Shown here piece after piece: positions 9,195 to 20,118 of a stretch of DNA of 64,000 nucleotides. The DNA lies in assembly GCF_003932505.1 (NCBI RefSeq), contig NZ_QZMU01000001.1, forward strand, positions 2,675,001 through 2,739,000, in the 5' to 3' direction. The position numbers were made by a program, and so were the translations under genes. The notes under the pieces were generated by a model, which was not told the DNA's origin, did no database searches, and saw nothing but the letters and a program-made list of their open reading frames with translations. Source of the stretch: Thiohalobacter thiocyanaticus (GTDB taxonomy: Bacteria > Pseudomonadota > Gammaproteobacteria > Thiohalobacterales > Thiohalobacteraceae). The first letter of the stretch is position 1. Every line of letters begins with the position of its first letter.

Positions 9195-11150
9195 CGGGTA
9201 ATCCAGATACGGTGCAAGTCGCCCGTCCCCGGGCGGAGGAACGCCCGGAAATACAGGCCATGCCCCGGCGCAGACCGCGTCCGGGGGAAAGGTCAAAGTG
9301 GACAAAAGACATGTCGGAAAAACTACTTGGGGAATCAAACCCGGGGCATGCCACGCCCGCGGGCCTGGCAAAGAAGGCACTGTTGCCGGAAGGCGGGGAA
9401 GGTGTTACCCTTGGCGGAGGTTTCGACCGGAAAAACCCGGAAAATATTAGCATAACTTAGGTAAATAACGTCAATCCGGTCCCTGCGCATATCCCAGACC
9501 CGAGACGCCAAACTGCTGGAACCGTCGACGTGAATCATCGCGAACTGGCCGAACCGTCGCGGTGCGTCCGGTCGGCTTGATCGAGCGCGCAACCCGCCTT
9601 ACGGCGGGGCGTTGCCGGTGGTTTCGTCGACGTGGGCGAGCGGCTGGAGGGCCGGCGGCCGGTGCGCGGAGGCGCGCAAATAGACTTTACTCGTTGTGGA
9701 AAGCTCAATTTCCTGTTAGGCTGCTATTCGGACCCGGGCCGGACCCGCGGGGGTCAACACGGTGAAGCGCGTCTATGTCCGGGCAGGCGGTCGGCGAGCC
9801 GCAGGGCGGCGGACGATGGCGAAGCATCTGGAGGTATTCATCCGCGTGGAATCCCACCGTCCCTGGCCTTCGATCACGATCGCATCCTGCGGAATTAATG
9901 TTTTCCGTTACCTGGAAGACCGGTGAGCCGGGCAAGCTGCATTCATGTAGGTCGGGTTTAGCCTGAAAGGCGTAACCCGAACCTACGTCAGACATCCCTT
10001 TCAGGCGTGGGCGACTTCCGGATATCCATGTATTTTTAGAGCACCCGCTGGCGCAGGGCTCGATGAGACCCAGTCCGCTTGCGGCCGATGCCGTGTCGAT
10101 GGGATTGGGGATGTCGCTGCCGGTCGGGTCAGGTGGACTGGAACTGCAAAGCACATCGGCCACACCGGGGAAAGGCCCAGGAACACCCTGCTGCAAAAGG
10201 GCCGGAAGTGGCGCCTGCTGCTCATCATGGACCGGGTTTGACAAAAGGAATGAACATCGAAGGGGCCGGTGCAACAAAGGCTTCGGGCAGTTGGTTCCAC
10301 GCCGACTGAAAACATGCTCGAGAGGGCAAAAGTGCTTGTTCACGCGCCAACCCACCAGGCCCCGGCAAAGTTGGAAAGGCGTCGGGTTCGATGTGCGGAT
10401 GGCGGCTTGGGTAGCTGCGGGTGAACGCTGGCAGGCGGAACTTGAATGGCGAAAATTCACCCCGCCTGGTCGCGGCTTGCGCACCCAATTCCTGGTCGGT
10501 GCCGTCGTCGCGGGGCAGAGGTCCACGTCCCAGCTGTGTGGCGGCCAGAACGCGCCGGCAAGCGGGGGCCGGTTCGTTGCGCATGGAAAAGTGAACCAGG
10601 ATGGCCAAACTCCGTCCCAGCAACGCTGAGAATCAAAAATGCAGAAAAGTGGAAATGCTGTCCTGATCCGCCAGCAGCAGGACGCAGGGTCCCCATGGCA
10701 TCGAAGCGGTGGTTTTGTGCCAGCTGGTGCAGCGCCCTGCCGGCGTGGACCAGCAGTGGTCCAACCCAGAACCGGCGCTTTCGAAGTTTGCGTGCGGCGA
10801 ATGCGCAAAGGGCTTCGTCCGTTCCTCGCAGACCAAATTCTCGGGCTGGTGCCCCATGTTGCCTCTTTTCGTTTTTTGTGTCGCAACCCAAGCCCTGACC
10901 TTGTTTATCGGCCGGCAAAACCCCGTGCCCGGCATGGTCCGCTGTTATCTGGATATCGACCTGCGGGCAGGTTTATTTAACCGCGTGCCGCCCCTGTCGG
11001 TGGTGCCGGGCCCGGTGTCGGCACAGGCTGAAAACCTTGAATTTTTCAGGGCCTTGGTCCATGCATTTTGGCGCTGATGTGCGTAAGATTGAGCTTTTGA
11101 GTCGATGTGCCGGTCAGGGCGACCGGCGGCTGAACCTGGATGGAGGATGC
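9195..11150. other. Long stretch without recognisable gene
   Basis: About 1.95 kb. Open frames of up to 393 codons exist on the minus strand (9705-10886), but their translations are rich in Pro, Ser, Cys and Trp without any domain I recognise, no frame dominates, and no ribosome binding site or neighbour supports one. One family C repeat lies at 9947-9987. The last 150 bases presumably contain the promoter of the MoxR operon. Because the adjacent SulP gene is full of indels, a gene hidden by sequence errors cannot be excluded. Confidence 0.5.
9947..9987. repeat. Palindromic intergenic repeat, family C
   Basis: Arms GTAGGTCGGGTTTA and TAACCCGAACCTAC. Compared with the copy at 1806 it carries an additional T and A, one in each arm. 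Confidence 0.75.
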
Positions 11151-12197
11151 ATGCGGCCCTCACAGTTGATGACGGTCCTGGAACGCGAATTTCTCAGCGC
11201 GGAAGAGGGTCACCACACCCCGGTGATGGTCTGGGGTCCGCCCGGCGTGGGCAAATCGCAGATGATCACCCAGATCGCGGAAAAGCACAGTGTGCCGGTG
11301 ATCGACATCCGGCTGTCGCAGATGGAACCGAGCGACCTGCGCGGCATCCCGTTCCGGGTGGGGGATTTCGTGGAGTGGTCGGTGCCGGCCATCCTGCCCA
11401 ATGCCGAGCGTCACGGCGAGGCCGGCATCCTGTTCCTGGACGAAATCACCTCGGCGCCGCCCAGCGTGTCCGCGGCGGCCTACCAGCTGATCCTGGATCG
11501 CCGCCTGGGCGAGTACCGGGTGCCGGACGGCTGGGCCATCTTCGCCGCCGGCAACCGCCAGGGCGACCGCGGCGTGACCTACACCATGCCCGCACCGCTG
11601 GCCAACCGCTTCTCCCACTTCGAGCTGGACGTGAATCTCGACGACTGGGTGGCCTGGGCCTATGCCAATGGTATCGACGAGCGCCTGATCGCCTTTCTGC
11701 GCTTCCGGCCCGAACTGCTGTTCGACTTCGACCCTGCCCACAACCCGGTGGCCTTCCCCTCGCCGCGCTCCTGGGAGTTCGCCCACCGCGCCCTGCACAA
11801 ATTCGCCGGTCAGCCGCGGCTGCTGGTCGAGACCCTGCAGGCCTGCGTCGGTCCCTCGGCCGGCATCGAACTGGGTGCCTTCGTGGACAACCTGGACAAA
11901 CTCCCGGACGTGGATGCTATCGTGCGCGGCGAGACCGTACCGGTGCCGAAGGAGACCGACCTGCAGTATGCCGTGGCCAGCGCCCTGGTCGGGCGGGCCA
12001 TCCGCTACCGCGACACCGACGACGCCCAGGACGTGTACGGACACATCATCGATTATGCCGGCCAGTTTCCGGACCGGGAAATGGGCGTGATGCTGGTCTC
12101 GGACATGCACCGGGCCATCGGCCAGGAACTGTTCAACGTGCCCCAGTTCTCCAGCTGGGCCAGGGCGGTGGCCGACGTCATGCTCTACGACATGTGA
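11151..12197 (+). CDS. MoxR family AAA+ ATPase
   Basis: 348 residues from ATG 11151; GGAGG at 11142-11146 lies close upstream, and the longer frame from 11037 adds sequence without homology. Walker A is GPPGVGKS (residues 29-36), Walker B is ILFLDEI (about 95-101), followed by sensor-type NRQGDRGVTYTMPAPLANRFSHFE, the classical MoxR arginine-finger region. It acts as a hexameric ATPase that remodels or inserts cofactors into partner proteins. The VWA-domain gene starts 12 bases downstream; MoxR/VWA pairs work as a chaperone system. The specific client is not evident here. Confidence 0.9.
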   Translation: MRPSQLMTVLEREFLSAEEGHHTPVMVWGPPGVGKSQMITQIAEKHSVPVIDIRLSQMEPSDLRGIPFRVGDFVEWSVPAILPNAERHGEAGILFLDEITSAPPSVSAAAYQLILDRRLGEYRVPDGWAIFAAGNRQGDRGVTYTMPAPLANRFSHFELDVNLDDWVAWAYANGIDERLIAFLRFRPELLFDFDPAHNPVAFPSPRSWEFAHRALHKFAGQPRLLVETLQACVGPSAGIELGAFVDNLDKLPDVDAIVRGETVPVPKETDLQYAVASALVGRAIRYRDTDDAQDVYGHIIDYAGQFPDREMGVMLVSDMHRAIGQELFNVPQFSSWARAVADVMLYDM

Positions 12198-12209
12198 GGC
12201 TGAACGGGC

Positions 12210-13433
12210 ATGGCGGCGGATGTCGAAACCAAACTGAGCGCGGCCCGCACCCGGCTGATTCTGGACAAGCCCTTTCTGGGCGCACTGGTGCTGCGCCTGC
12301 CCATGGTCGCGGCCGACCCGAAGTGGTGCAGAACCACTGCCACCGACGCGCGCAAGTTCTACTACAACCCCCAGTACATCGACAGTCTGAGTCTGGAGCA
12401 GGCCCAGTTCATGCTGGCCCACGAGGCGTTGCACTGCGCCCTGTCGCACTTCGCCCGCCGCCAGCACCGGGTCAAGCATCGCTGGGACCTGGCCTGTGAC
12501 CTGGCCGTCAATCCGCTGCTGATCAAGGACGGTCTGAAACCGCCGCCCAACGCCCTGATCATGGACGCGTTCGACGGCATGACCGCCGAGGAGATCTACC
12601 CGGCCCTGGATGACCTGGACGATGAGCCCGAGACCCTCGACGATCATCTCTACGACAGCGACGAGGCCGAGGGCGGCCGGGGCGGCAGCGGCGGCGACGG
12701 TCAGCCGCAGGACGACGACGGCGGTGACGGCGGGGATGCCTCCGAGGGCGAGCTGGATCCGTCCGCCGGCGGCGCGCCCCAACCCAAACCGCTCACCGAG
12801 GCGGAGAAGGAACAGCTGCAGGTGCAGTGGCAGCAGCGTCTGGCCGGCGCGGCCCAGCAGGCCATGCAGGCCGGCAAGCTCAGCGGCGGCATGGCGCGCC
12901 TGGTCGATCACCTGCTCGCGCCCAAGCTGCCCTGGCGCATGCTGCTGGCCAGGTACCTCACCTCGGTGGCCCGCGATGACTACAACTATTCCCGCCCCTC
13001 GCGGCGCGAGGGGTCGGCCATCCTGCCCAGCCTGCGCAGCGCCCAGGTCGAGGTGGTGGTGGCGCTGGATACCAGCGGGTCCATCAGCCCCGAGGAGATG
13101 GCCGAGTTCGTCACCGAGATCGATGCCATCAAGGGCCAGGTCCGTGCCCGCATCACCCTGCTGGTGTGTGACTCCGAGCTGGCCGGGGACGGACCCTGGG
13201 AATACGAGCCCTGGGAGGCGTTCCGGCTGCCGCGCGACTTCAAGGGTGGCGGCGGCACCCGCTTCACCCCGGTGTTCGATTTCGTCGCCCGCCGCGACCG
13301 CGCCCCCGACCTGCTGGTCTATTTCACCGACGCCGAAGGCGAGTTTCCCAGGCAGGAGCCCCCCTATCCGGTGCTGTGGCTGGTCAAGGGCAAGGCCGGG
13401 GTACCCTGGGGGCAGCGGGTGCAGCTCAACTGA
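12210..13433 (+). CDS. VWA-like domain protein with putative metallopeptidase domain (DUF2201 type)
   Basis: 407 residues. The N-terminal domain has HEALH at residues 71-75 with His80 (an HExxH zinc-site pattern) and WDLACDLAVN, as in the DUF2201 N-terminal putative metallopeptidase domain. Residues about 150-205 form an acidic, Gly/Asp-rich linker. The C-terminal part is a VWA-like domain whose metal-site motif ALDTSGSIS starts near residue 284, with GGGGTRFTPVF as the second metal-binding loop. It follows the MoxR gene by 12 bases, so the two proteins are predicted to act together. Substrate and cellular role are unknown; the location is expected to be cytoplasmic as no signal peptide is seen. 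Confidence 0.88.
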   Translation: MAADVETKLSAARTRLILDKPFLGALVLRLPMVAADPKWCRTTATDARKFYYNPQYIDSLSLEQAQFMLAHEALHCALSHFARRQHRVKHRWDLACDLAVNPLLIKDGLKPPPNALIMDAFDGMTAEEIYPALDDLDDEPETLDDHLYDSDEAEGGRGGSGGDGQPQDDDGGDGGDASEGELDPSAGGAPQPKPLTEAEKEQLQVQWQQRLAGAAQQAMQAGKLSGGMARLVDHLLAPKLPWRMLLARYLTSVARDDYNYSRPSRREGSAILPSLRSAQVEVVVALDTSGSISPEEMAEFVTEIDAIKGQVRARITLLVCDSELAGDGPWEYEPWEAFRLPRDFKGGGGTRFTPVFDFVARRDRAPDLLVYFTDAEGEFPRQEPPYPVLWLVKGKAGVPWGQRVQLN

Positions 13434-13657
13434 TCCGGGGCCGGGTGGCGGCGGAAAGTGCCAACCCAGTCAAGAATTCGTCGTTCTCCGCGTCCTGTCT
13501 CCCTCCGAATGTGATCCAGTTCCGCTTTGGCGTTCAAGGGCCTGCGCCGGCCTGACGTTACCCGGGATGAGCGCGGACCGATTGGAATGCATGTTGCTAC
13601 AGTCCGGTACTGCCGCCCCATTGTTGCCGCTACAGACCGACAGGATCGATCGCCATC

Positions 13658-14578
13658 ATGCTGCCAGAGACCGCTGACCAGTCCGCCCGCGACGGCGATA
13701 TCTGCCGTCGGATCGAATGCGTCTACGAACTGCCGCCCATGCCGGAGATGGCGCAGCGGGTGCTCGCTCTGCGCAATGACCCGGATGCCGATATCAGCGA
13801 CCTGGCCGCCATTGTCGAACTCGATCCCAGTCTGGCCGCCCAGGTGGTGCGCTATGCCACCTCGCCCCTGCATGGCTACCGCGGCCGCATCAGCTCCATC
13901 CATGACGCCATCACCCGGGTACTGGGTTTCGACCTGGTCATGAATATGGCGCTGGGACTGGCCACCGGCCGCTCCTTCCGCAATCCCGCCGAAGGACCGC
14001 TGGGTCTGCACGCCTTCTGGCGCCACGCCGTCTACAGCGCCACCCTGGCTCAGGGCATCGCGCGGCGCATGCCGCGCGACCTGCGCCCGGAACCTGGTAT
14101 GACCTACCTGGCGGGGCTGCTGCACAACTTCGGTTTTCTGCTGCTTGGTCACCTGTTTCCGCCCGAGTTCAAGCTGCTCAACAAGCTGGTTGCCGCCCAG
14201 CCGGAAGCCGCGGTGACGGCACTGGAACGGTGCCTGCTGGGCATGGGGCAGGCGCGGGATGCCTTCGAACTGGGGCATACCCGGCTGGGCGCCTGGTTGA
14301 TGCAGTCCTGGCAGATGCCAGCCGAGATCCGGGTGGCGGTCTGTGAACACCACAATCCGGACTATTCCGGTGAACACGCCGTGTATTCCCACCTGGTACT
14401 GCTGACCGATCACCTGCTGAAACGCCATGACATCGGCGATGCACCGCATGGCGAGCTGCCGGGCACCAGCTTGGCGCAGGTCGGGGTCGAGGAGGCCGTG
14501 CTGGAGGAGCTTGCCGCAACCCTGATCGAGCAGGGTGACGAACTCGAGGGCATGGCGGGGACCCTTGCCGGAGGCTGA
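13658..14578 (+). CDS. HDOD domain signalling protein
   Basis: 306 residues. The N-terminal HDOD region reads LPPMPEMAQRVLALRNDPDADISDLAAIVELDPSLAAQVVRYA, followed by INDAITRVLG-like helix (SSIHDAITRVLGFDLVMNMALGLA), GIARRMP, and YLAGLLHNFGFLLLGHLFP. HDOD proteins are HD-related, usually non-catalytic regulators that sit between signalling proteins; here the HD pair is replaced by HN in LLHNFG, so phosphodiesterase activity is not expected. It stands alone, 224 bases after the VWA gene and upstream of an AT-rich regulatory region. In other proteobacteria such proteins influence cyclic-di-GMP, motility or stress output; that role here is inference. Confidence 0.87.
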   Translation: MLPETADQSARDGDICRRIECVYELPPMPEMAQRVLALRNDPDADISDLAAIVELDPSLAAQVVRYATSPLHGYRGRISSIHDAITRVLGFDLVMNMALGLATGRSFRNPAEGPLGLHAFWRHAVYSATLAQGIARRMPRDLRPEPGMTYLAGLLHNFGFLLLGHLFPPEFKLLNKLVAAQPEAAVTALERCLLGMGQARDAFELGHTRLGAWLMQSWQMPAEIRVAVCEHHNPDYSGEHAVYSHLVLLTDHLLKRHDIGDAPHGELPGTSLAQVGVEEAVLEELAATLIEQGDELEGMAGTLAGG

Positions 14579-15139
14579 TCAGGCCCGGTTTTGCCCTTTG
14601 CGCGTGCCAAAAAAACGGCACGAATTGCCTGTTGCCACAACGAAAATTCAATCCGGGCAATTAGAAATATTTATGGTTAAATGTAAGTTATCTCTTACAG
14701 AAAAATCAGAAAATTAATATATTAGAAATGATAAATTTATTTTCTTCGCCTATAAGATTTTAATATTAAATATAATTATTCCAGCGTTGTCGGAAAGACG
14801 CCGATGATTTGTCGGTGTTTGTCATAGCAAAAATTTAACAGAACCGGTGTAAAGTTTTTCAGACGTACCTGGCGGTCATTGTCCTTTTCCGGGGATCGGG
14901 GTAACTTACCCACAGCTACGATCTTCGGGGAAAGGGGCTATCCCTGCGGATCGTCAAATTACAGGCGGGTGATGCAGGACCAGCCCAGGCTGGGGGCCGA
15001 ATAATAACGGTATAAGAACCAGTAACTCACGCAGTCTATACCGCGGCATACGCAACCTCATCTCGGGATTTCCTCGCTTGCTTCTTTTTCGGGCGGTATT
15101 CGCCCATGGTATTGCACAGGGACGTGATGGACGGGGACC
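14579..15139. other. AT-rich regulatory island upstream of the diguanylate cyclase gene
   Basis: No protein gene. Bases 14640-14870 are strikingly AT-rich against the GC-rich surroundings. They contain a perfect GacA box (14682-14699) and a TATAAT at 14771-14776, which would start transcription near 14783. The possible leader of about 350 bases has a hairpin ACGCCGA/TCGGTGT near 14800, a GTAAC/GTTAC-type pair near 14905, and six GGA triplets. I see no intrinsic terminator before the cyclase gene, so it could be its long 5' leader. Confidence 0.55.
14682..14699. promoter_or_regulatory. GacA box (TGTAAG-N6-CTTACA)
   Basis: TGTAAGTTATCTCTTACA is an exact 18-base match to the upstream activating sequence bound by the response regulator GacA at rsmY/rsmZ promoters in pseudomonads. 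Twelve fixed bases make a chance match in 64 kb improbable (expected about 0.004). The dyad is symmetric, so it gives no direction; the TATAAT on the plus strand 72 bases downstream favours the plus strand. Confidence 0.72.
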
Positions 15140-16594
15140 GTGATCATGACCGGTGCAGAGGAAAAACCAACCACCACAGTGACCGGAGCAGGAACCAAGA
15201 TCCTGCGCCTGATCGCGGCCCTGCGTCAGAGCGGGGCGGGTGCCCTGATCTACAACCAGGTCGAGTCCATGCTGCTCGACCTGCAGACTGAAAGCTGCGA
15301 TGTCCAGACCGCCTATGCTGCCATTGCGGCCGGCCTGCTGGACGCCTGGATCCGGATGCTGCCCGCCGGCCATCCCCTGCAGGTGCAGCTGCGCCTGTTG
15401 CAGAACCAGATCCAACCGCCCCTGTCCCATGCCGAGCTGCAGGCGCTGCGGCTGAGCATCGACCGACTGCCCGAGCAGGCGCCTCATCCCGCCGACATCG
15501 ATCCCGCCGTACTCGGCCAGGCCGTGCGTCCGTTGCTGGAGGCCTTCGGTATCGAGAGCCAGTCGGCGCCGGACGCCACGGCCCAGGCTTCCGGCCCCGG
15601 GGAAGAGACGCAGTCGACGCCGGCGGCCGAGGCGGAACCGGAGGCGTCGCCGCAGGAGAGCCCCAGGGCCGTTCTCCGACGCGAAACTCCGGAGACGGGC
15701 GGTCCTGAGTTCTCCGAGGCCGAGCTGAACGAGGAGCAACGCGACAGCCTGCGCCGGCGCGGCATCGACGAACTGCAGGCCGGCCTGGCCCAGCATGTGC
15801 TCGAATCCATCAACCAGAACCAGGAATTCGGCGTGCTGCTGGACGTGGTCTCCAACGAGCTCAAACAGTCCGAGAGCATCGGGCAGCTGGAGGACCTGCG
15901 CTGGACCCTGCTGCGCGAGGTCGAAAAGCTGGTCGCCGGCAACCGGGAACTGGCCGAGAAACTGGATCATACCCATCAGTATCTGCGGGTGCTGGAGTCC
16001 GACAGCCGCCAGCTCAGCGACGAGCTGTCACACGTGCGCATGCTGAGCCTGACCGACGAGCTGACCGGCCTGTCCAATCGGCGTGCCTTTCTGCGCCGGC
16101 TGGAGGACGAAGTAGCGCGCGTCCAGCGCTACGGTTTTCCGCTCACCCTGGCGCTGATCGACCTGGATCACTTCAAGGAGGTCAATGACGAGTACGGTCA
16201 CGCCGCCGGCGACGAGGTGCTGCGGGTCTATTCCAAGAACATCCTGTCCATCTTCCGCCACCACGACCTGGTGGCGCGCTACGGCGGCGAGGAATTCGCC
16301 GTGCTGCTGCCCAACACCGACATCGACGGCGCCAGCCGGGCCCTGCACAAGGTGGCCGAACGCTGCAAGGAAACCCGCTGGCAGGTCAATGGCGAGGCGC
16401 ATCCCGTGCCGACCTTCTCCGCCGGCCTGGCGCTGTACAAACCGGGCGAGACCTCCAGCGGTTTCATCGAGCGGGTGGACAAGGCGCTCTACCGCGCCAA
16501 GAGCCTGGGTCGTAACCGCATCGAGCTGGATATGACCTACCAGAGTCAGAATCAGAAAACCGCCGGCGGCCACAACGGCGACGCCACTGACTGA
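15140..16594 (+). CDS. GGDEF domain diguanylate cyclase
   Basis: 484 residues (GTG 15140; ATG 15146 two codons later is equally possible). The C-terminal GGDEF domain, roughly residues 300-465, begins LTDELTGLSNRRAF and has the active-site motif RYGGEEF. An inhibitory I-site RHHD lies five residues before GGEEF, so product feedback is expected. The N-terminal 290 residues have no clear sensor domain; residues about 135-200 are Glu/Pro/Ala-rich and residues 255-300 look like a coiled-coil stalk (LREVEKLVAGNRELAEKLDHTHQYL). No membrane segment is seen. It synthesises cyclic di-GMP. The GacA box 440 bases upstream suggests control by the Gac/Rsm system. Confidence 0.93.
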   Translation: MIMTGAEEKPTTTVTGAGTKILRLIAALRQSGAGALIYNQVESMLLDLQTESCDVQTAYAAIAAGLLDAWIRMLPAGHPLQVQLRLLQNQIQPPLSHAELQALRLSIDRLPEQAPHPADIDPAVLGQAVRPLLEAFGIESQSAPDATAQASGPGEETQSTPAAEAEPEASPQESPRAVLRRETPETGGPEFSEAELNEEQRDSLRRRGIDELQAGLAQHVLESINQNQEFGVLLDVVSNELKQSESIGQLEDLRWTLLREVEKLVAGNRELAEKLDHTHQYLRVLESDSRQLSDELSHVRMLSLTDELTGLSNRRAFLRRLEDEVARVQRYGFPLTLALIDLDHFKEVNDEYGHAAGDEVLRVYSKNILSIFRHHDLVARYGGEEFAVLLPNTDIDGASRALHKVAERCKETRWQVNGEAHPVPTFSAGLALYKPGETSSGFIERVDKALYRAKSLGRNRIELDMTYQSQNQKTAGGHNGDATD

Positions 16595-16717
16595 AAATCC
16601 CCGGGTTTTTCCCTGATCACCTCTTATCCGAGCGGGATTCGGCCGGCTTTACTGGGCATCGGGGCGGCCGGACCGTTATAATCCCTCTGAATACACCCGC
16701 CGACTGGAGATCTTGTT

Positions 16718-17092
16718 TTGGCTACCGTCGAACTGACCAAAGAGAATTTCGAGCAGACCATCACCGACAATGACTTCGTGCTCATCGACTTCTGGGCCGA
16801 ATGGTGTGGTCCATGCAAGAACTTCGCCCCCATCTACGAAGAGGCCTCTGAAAAGTACCCGGATATCGTCTTCGCCAAGGTGAACACCGAGGAGCAGCAG
16901 GAACTGGCGGCCTATTTCCAGATCCGCTCCATTCCCACCCTGATGATCTTCCGCGAGCGCGTCATCATCTTCTCCCAGCCCGGCATGCTGCCCGGCAGCG
17001 CCCTGGACGAGCTGATCGGCAAGGCGAAGGAGCTGGATATGGACCAGGTGCGCAAGGAGATCGAGGAGCAGCAGAACCAGCAGCAGGGCTGA
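16718..17092 (+). CDS. Thioredoxin family protein
   Basis: 124 residues, one thioredoxin domain: DFWAEWCGPCKNF with the WCGPC active site at residues 29-33 and the cis-proline in SIPTLMIF. It has no signal peptide, so it is a cytoplasmic disulfide reductase or a thioredoxin-like redox protein. The C-terminal 20 residues are a charged Gln/Glu-rich tail (EIEEQQNQQQG) not found in TrxA. The start is TTG 16718, set by GGAGA at 16706-16710; no better start is available upstream. It is monocistronic, between the cyclase gene and a repeat cluster. Confidence 0.9.
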   Translation: MATVELTKENFEQTITDNDFVLIDFWAEWCGPCKNFAPIYEEASEKYPDIVFAKVNTEEQQELAAYFQIRSIPTLMIFRERVIIFSQPGMLPGSALDELIGKAKELDMDQVRKEIEEQQNQQQG

Positions 17093-17120
17093 TGATCCTT
17101 TCAGGCTTCTGCGGCACCAT

Positions 17121-17418
17121 CGCAAAGGGTGCAGAGGCGCTGAGGCGCAAAGAAAGAATGATTGCCATACAATGAACGGCATTTACTTCAGCCGTCATTC
17201 CCGCGAAGGCGGGAATCCATTGACCACAGTGGCTCCTGGATTACTCGCTTCGCTCGCCCTTCTACCCTGAAGGGCATAAAGGGCCGCCCTTGCGGGCGTT
17301 CAACGCGCAAGCGCTTTTGTCCGGCATTCGCCGGGATGACGGAATATTTATCAGGTATTCATCAGGCTTGAATTATTTTCAATGCCTCTCCGCGCCTCTG
17401 CGTATCCGCGTCCTCCGC
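17121..17418. repeat. Composite repeat: outer GCAAAG/CTCTGCG repeats enclosing a REP pair
   Basis: The 349-base gap between the thioredoxin and lon genes contains only repeats. The inner inverted pair (17192-17342) has arms CCGTCATTCCCGCGAAGGC and CATTCGCCGGGATGACGG and includes a longer internal module shared with 50577-50697 (ending in CAACGCGC and GCGCTTTTGTCC). It is flanked by CGCAAAGGGTGCAGAGGCGC at 17121 and by TCCGCGCCTCTGCGTATCCG near 17389, which belong to another repeat family also found at 52994-53204. Confidence 0.8.
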
Positions 17419-17441
17419 ATTCCCGCCACCTGCAGTAATCT

Positions 17442-19847
<2,406 letters not shown>

Positions 19848-19880
19848 TCGAATGTTCCCGTCGTCAATGGCAGACCGCAA

Positions 19881-19909
19881 ACATGGCGCGGAATGCGGCC
19901 TGTTTCAAC
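19881..19909 (-). promoter_or_regulatory. Sigma-32-like promoter of lon
   Basis: Reading on the minus strand: GTTGAAA (19909-19903), a 14-base spacer, then CGCCATGT (19888-19881). This differs from the sigma-32 consensus by one base in each element and has the same spacing as the htpG promoter. Confidence 0.7.
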
Positions 19910-19938
19910 CCGATTATTGTGGTTGCTCTATCCGTTAT

Positions 19939-20010
19939 CGTCATCCCGGCGAAGGCCGGGATCCAGTGACCGCAGCGGTATCTGGATTCCGGCCTTCGCC
20001 GGAATGACGG
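19939..20010. repeat. REP-type inverted pair, family A
   Basis: Arms CGTCATCCCGGCGAAGGC and GCCTTCGCCGGAATGACG, separated by CCAGTGACCGCAGCGGTATC-like spacer. It lies upstream of the lon promoter, between lon and moeA, whose 271-base gap otherwise holds nothing recognisable. Confidence 0.88.
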
Positions 20011-20118
20011 GAAAACATAGTAAGTAGACCGGGATAAGGCAGTCGCCGGCAACGGGCCTTGCGGCCCTTATGCCGGCTTACTACTCATTTCCGTGTGTTT
20101 CCGTGGTCGTTAAAAGCA

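Noticed and set aside
9705..10886. 393-codon minus-strand open frame in the gene-free stretch
   Set aside because: No ribosome binding site, no domain, composition unlike neighbouring proteins and competing frames of similar length.
14600..14622. CGTGCC-A7C-GGCACG hairpin as terminator of the HDOD gene
   Set aside because: The homopolymer is in the loop and no T-run follows on either strand.
14780..15130. Possible GEMM-type cyclic-di-GMP riboswitch upstream of the diguanylate cyclase gene
   Set aside because: The conserved core words of GEMM-I are absent; only simple hairpins are visible.
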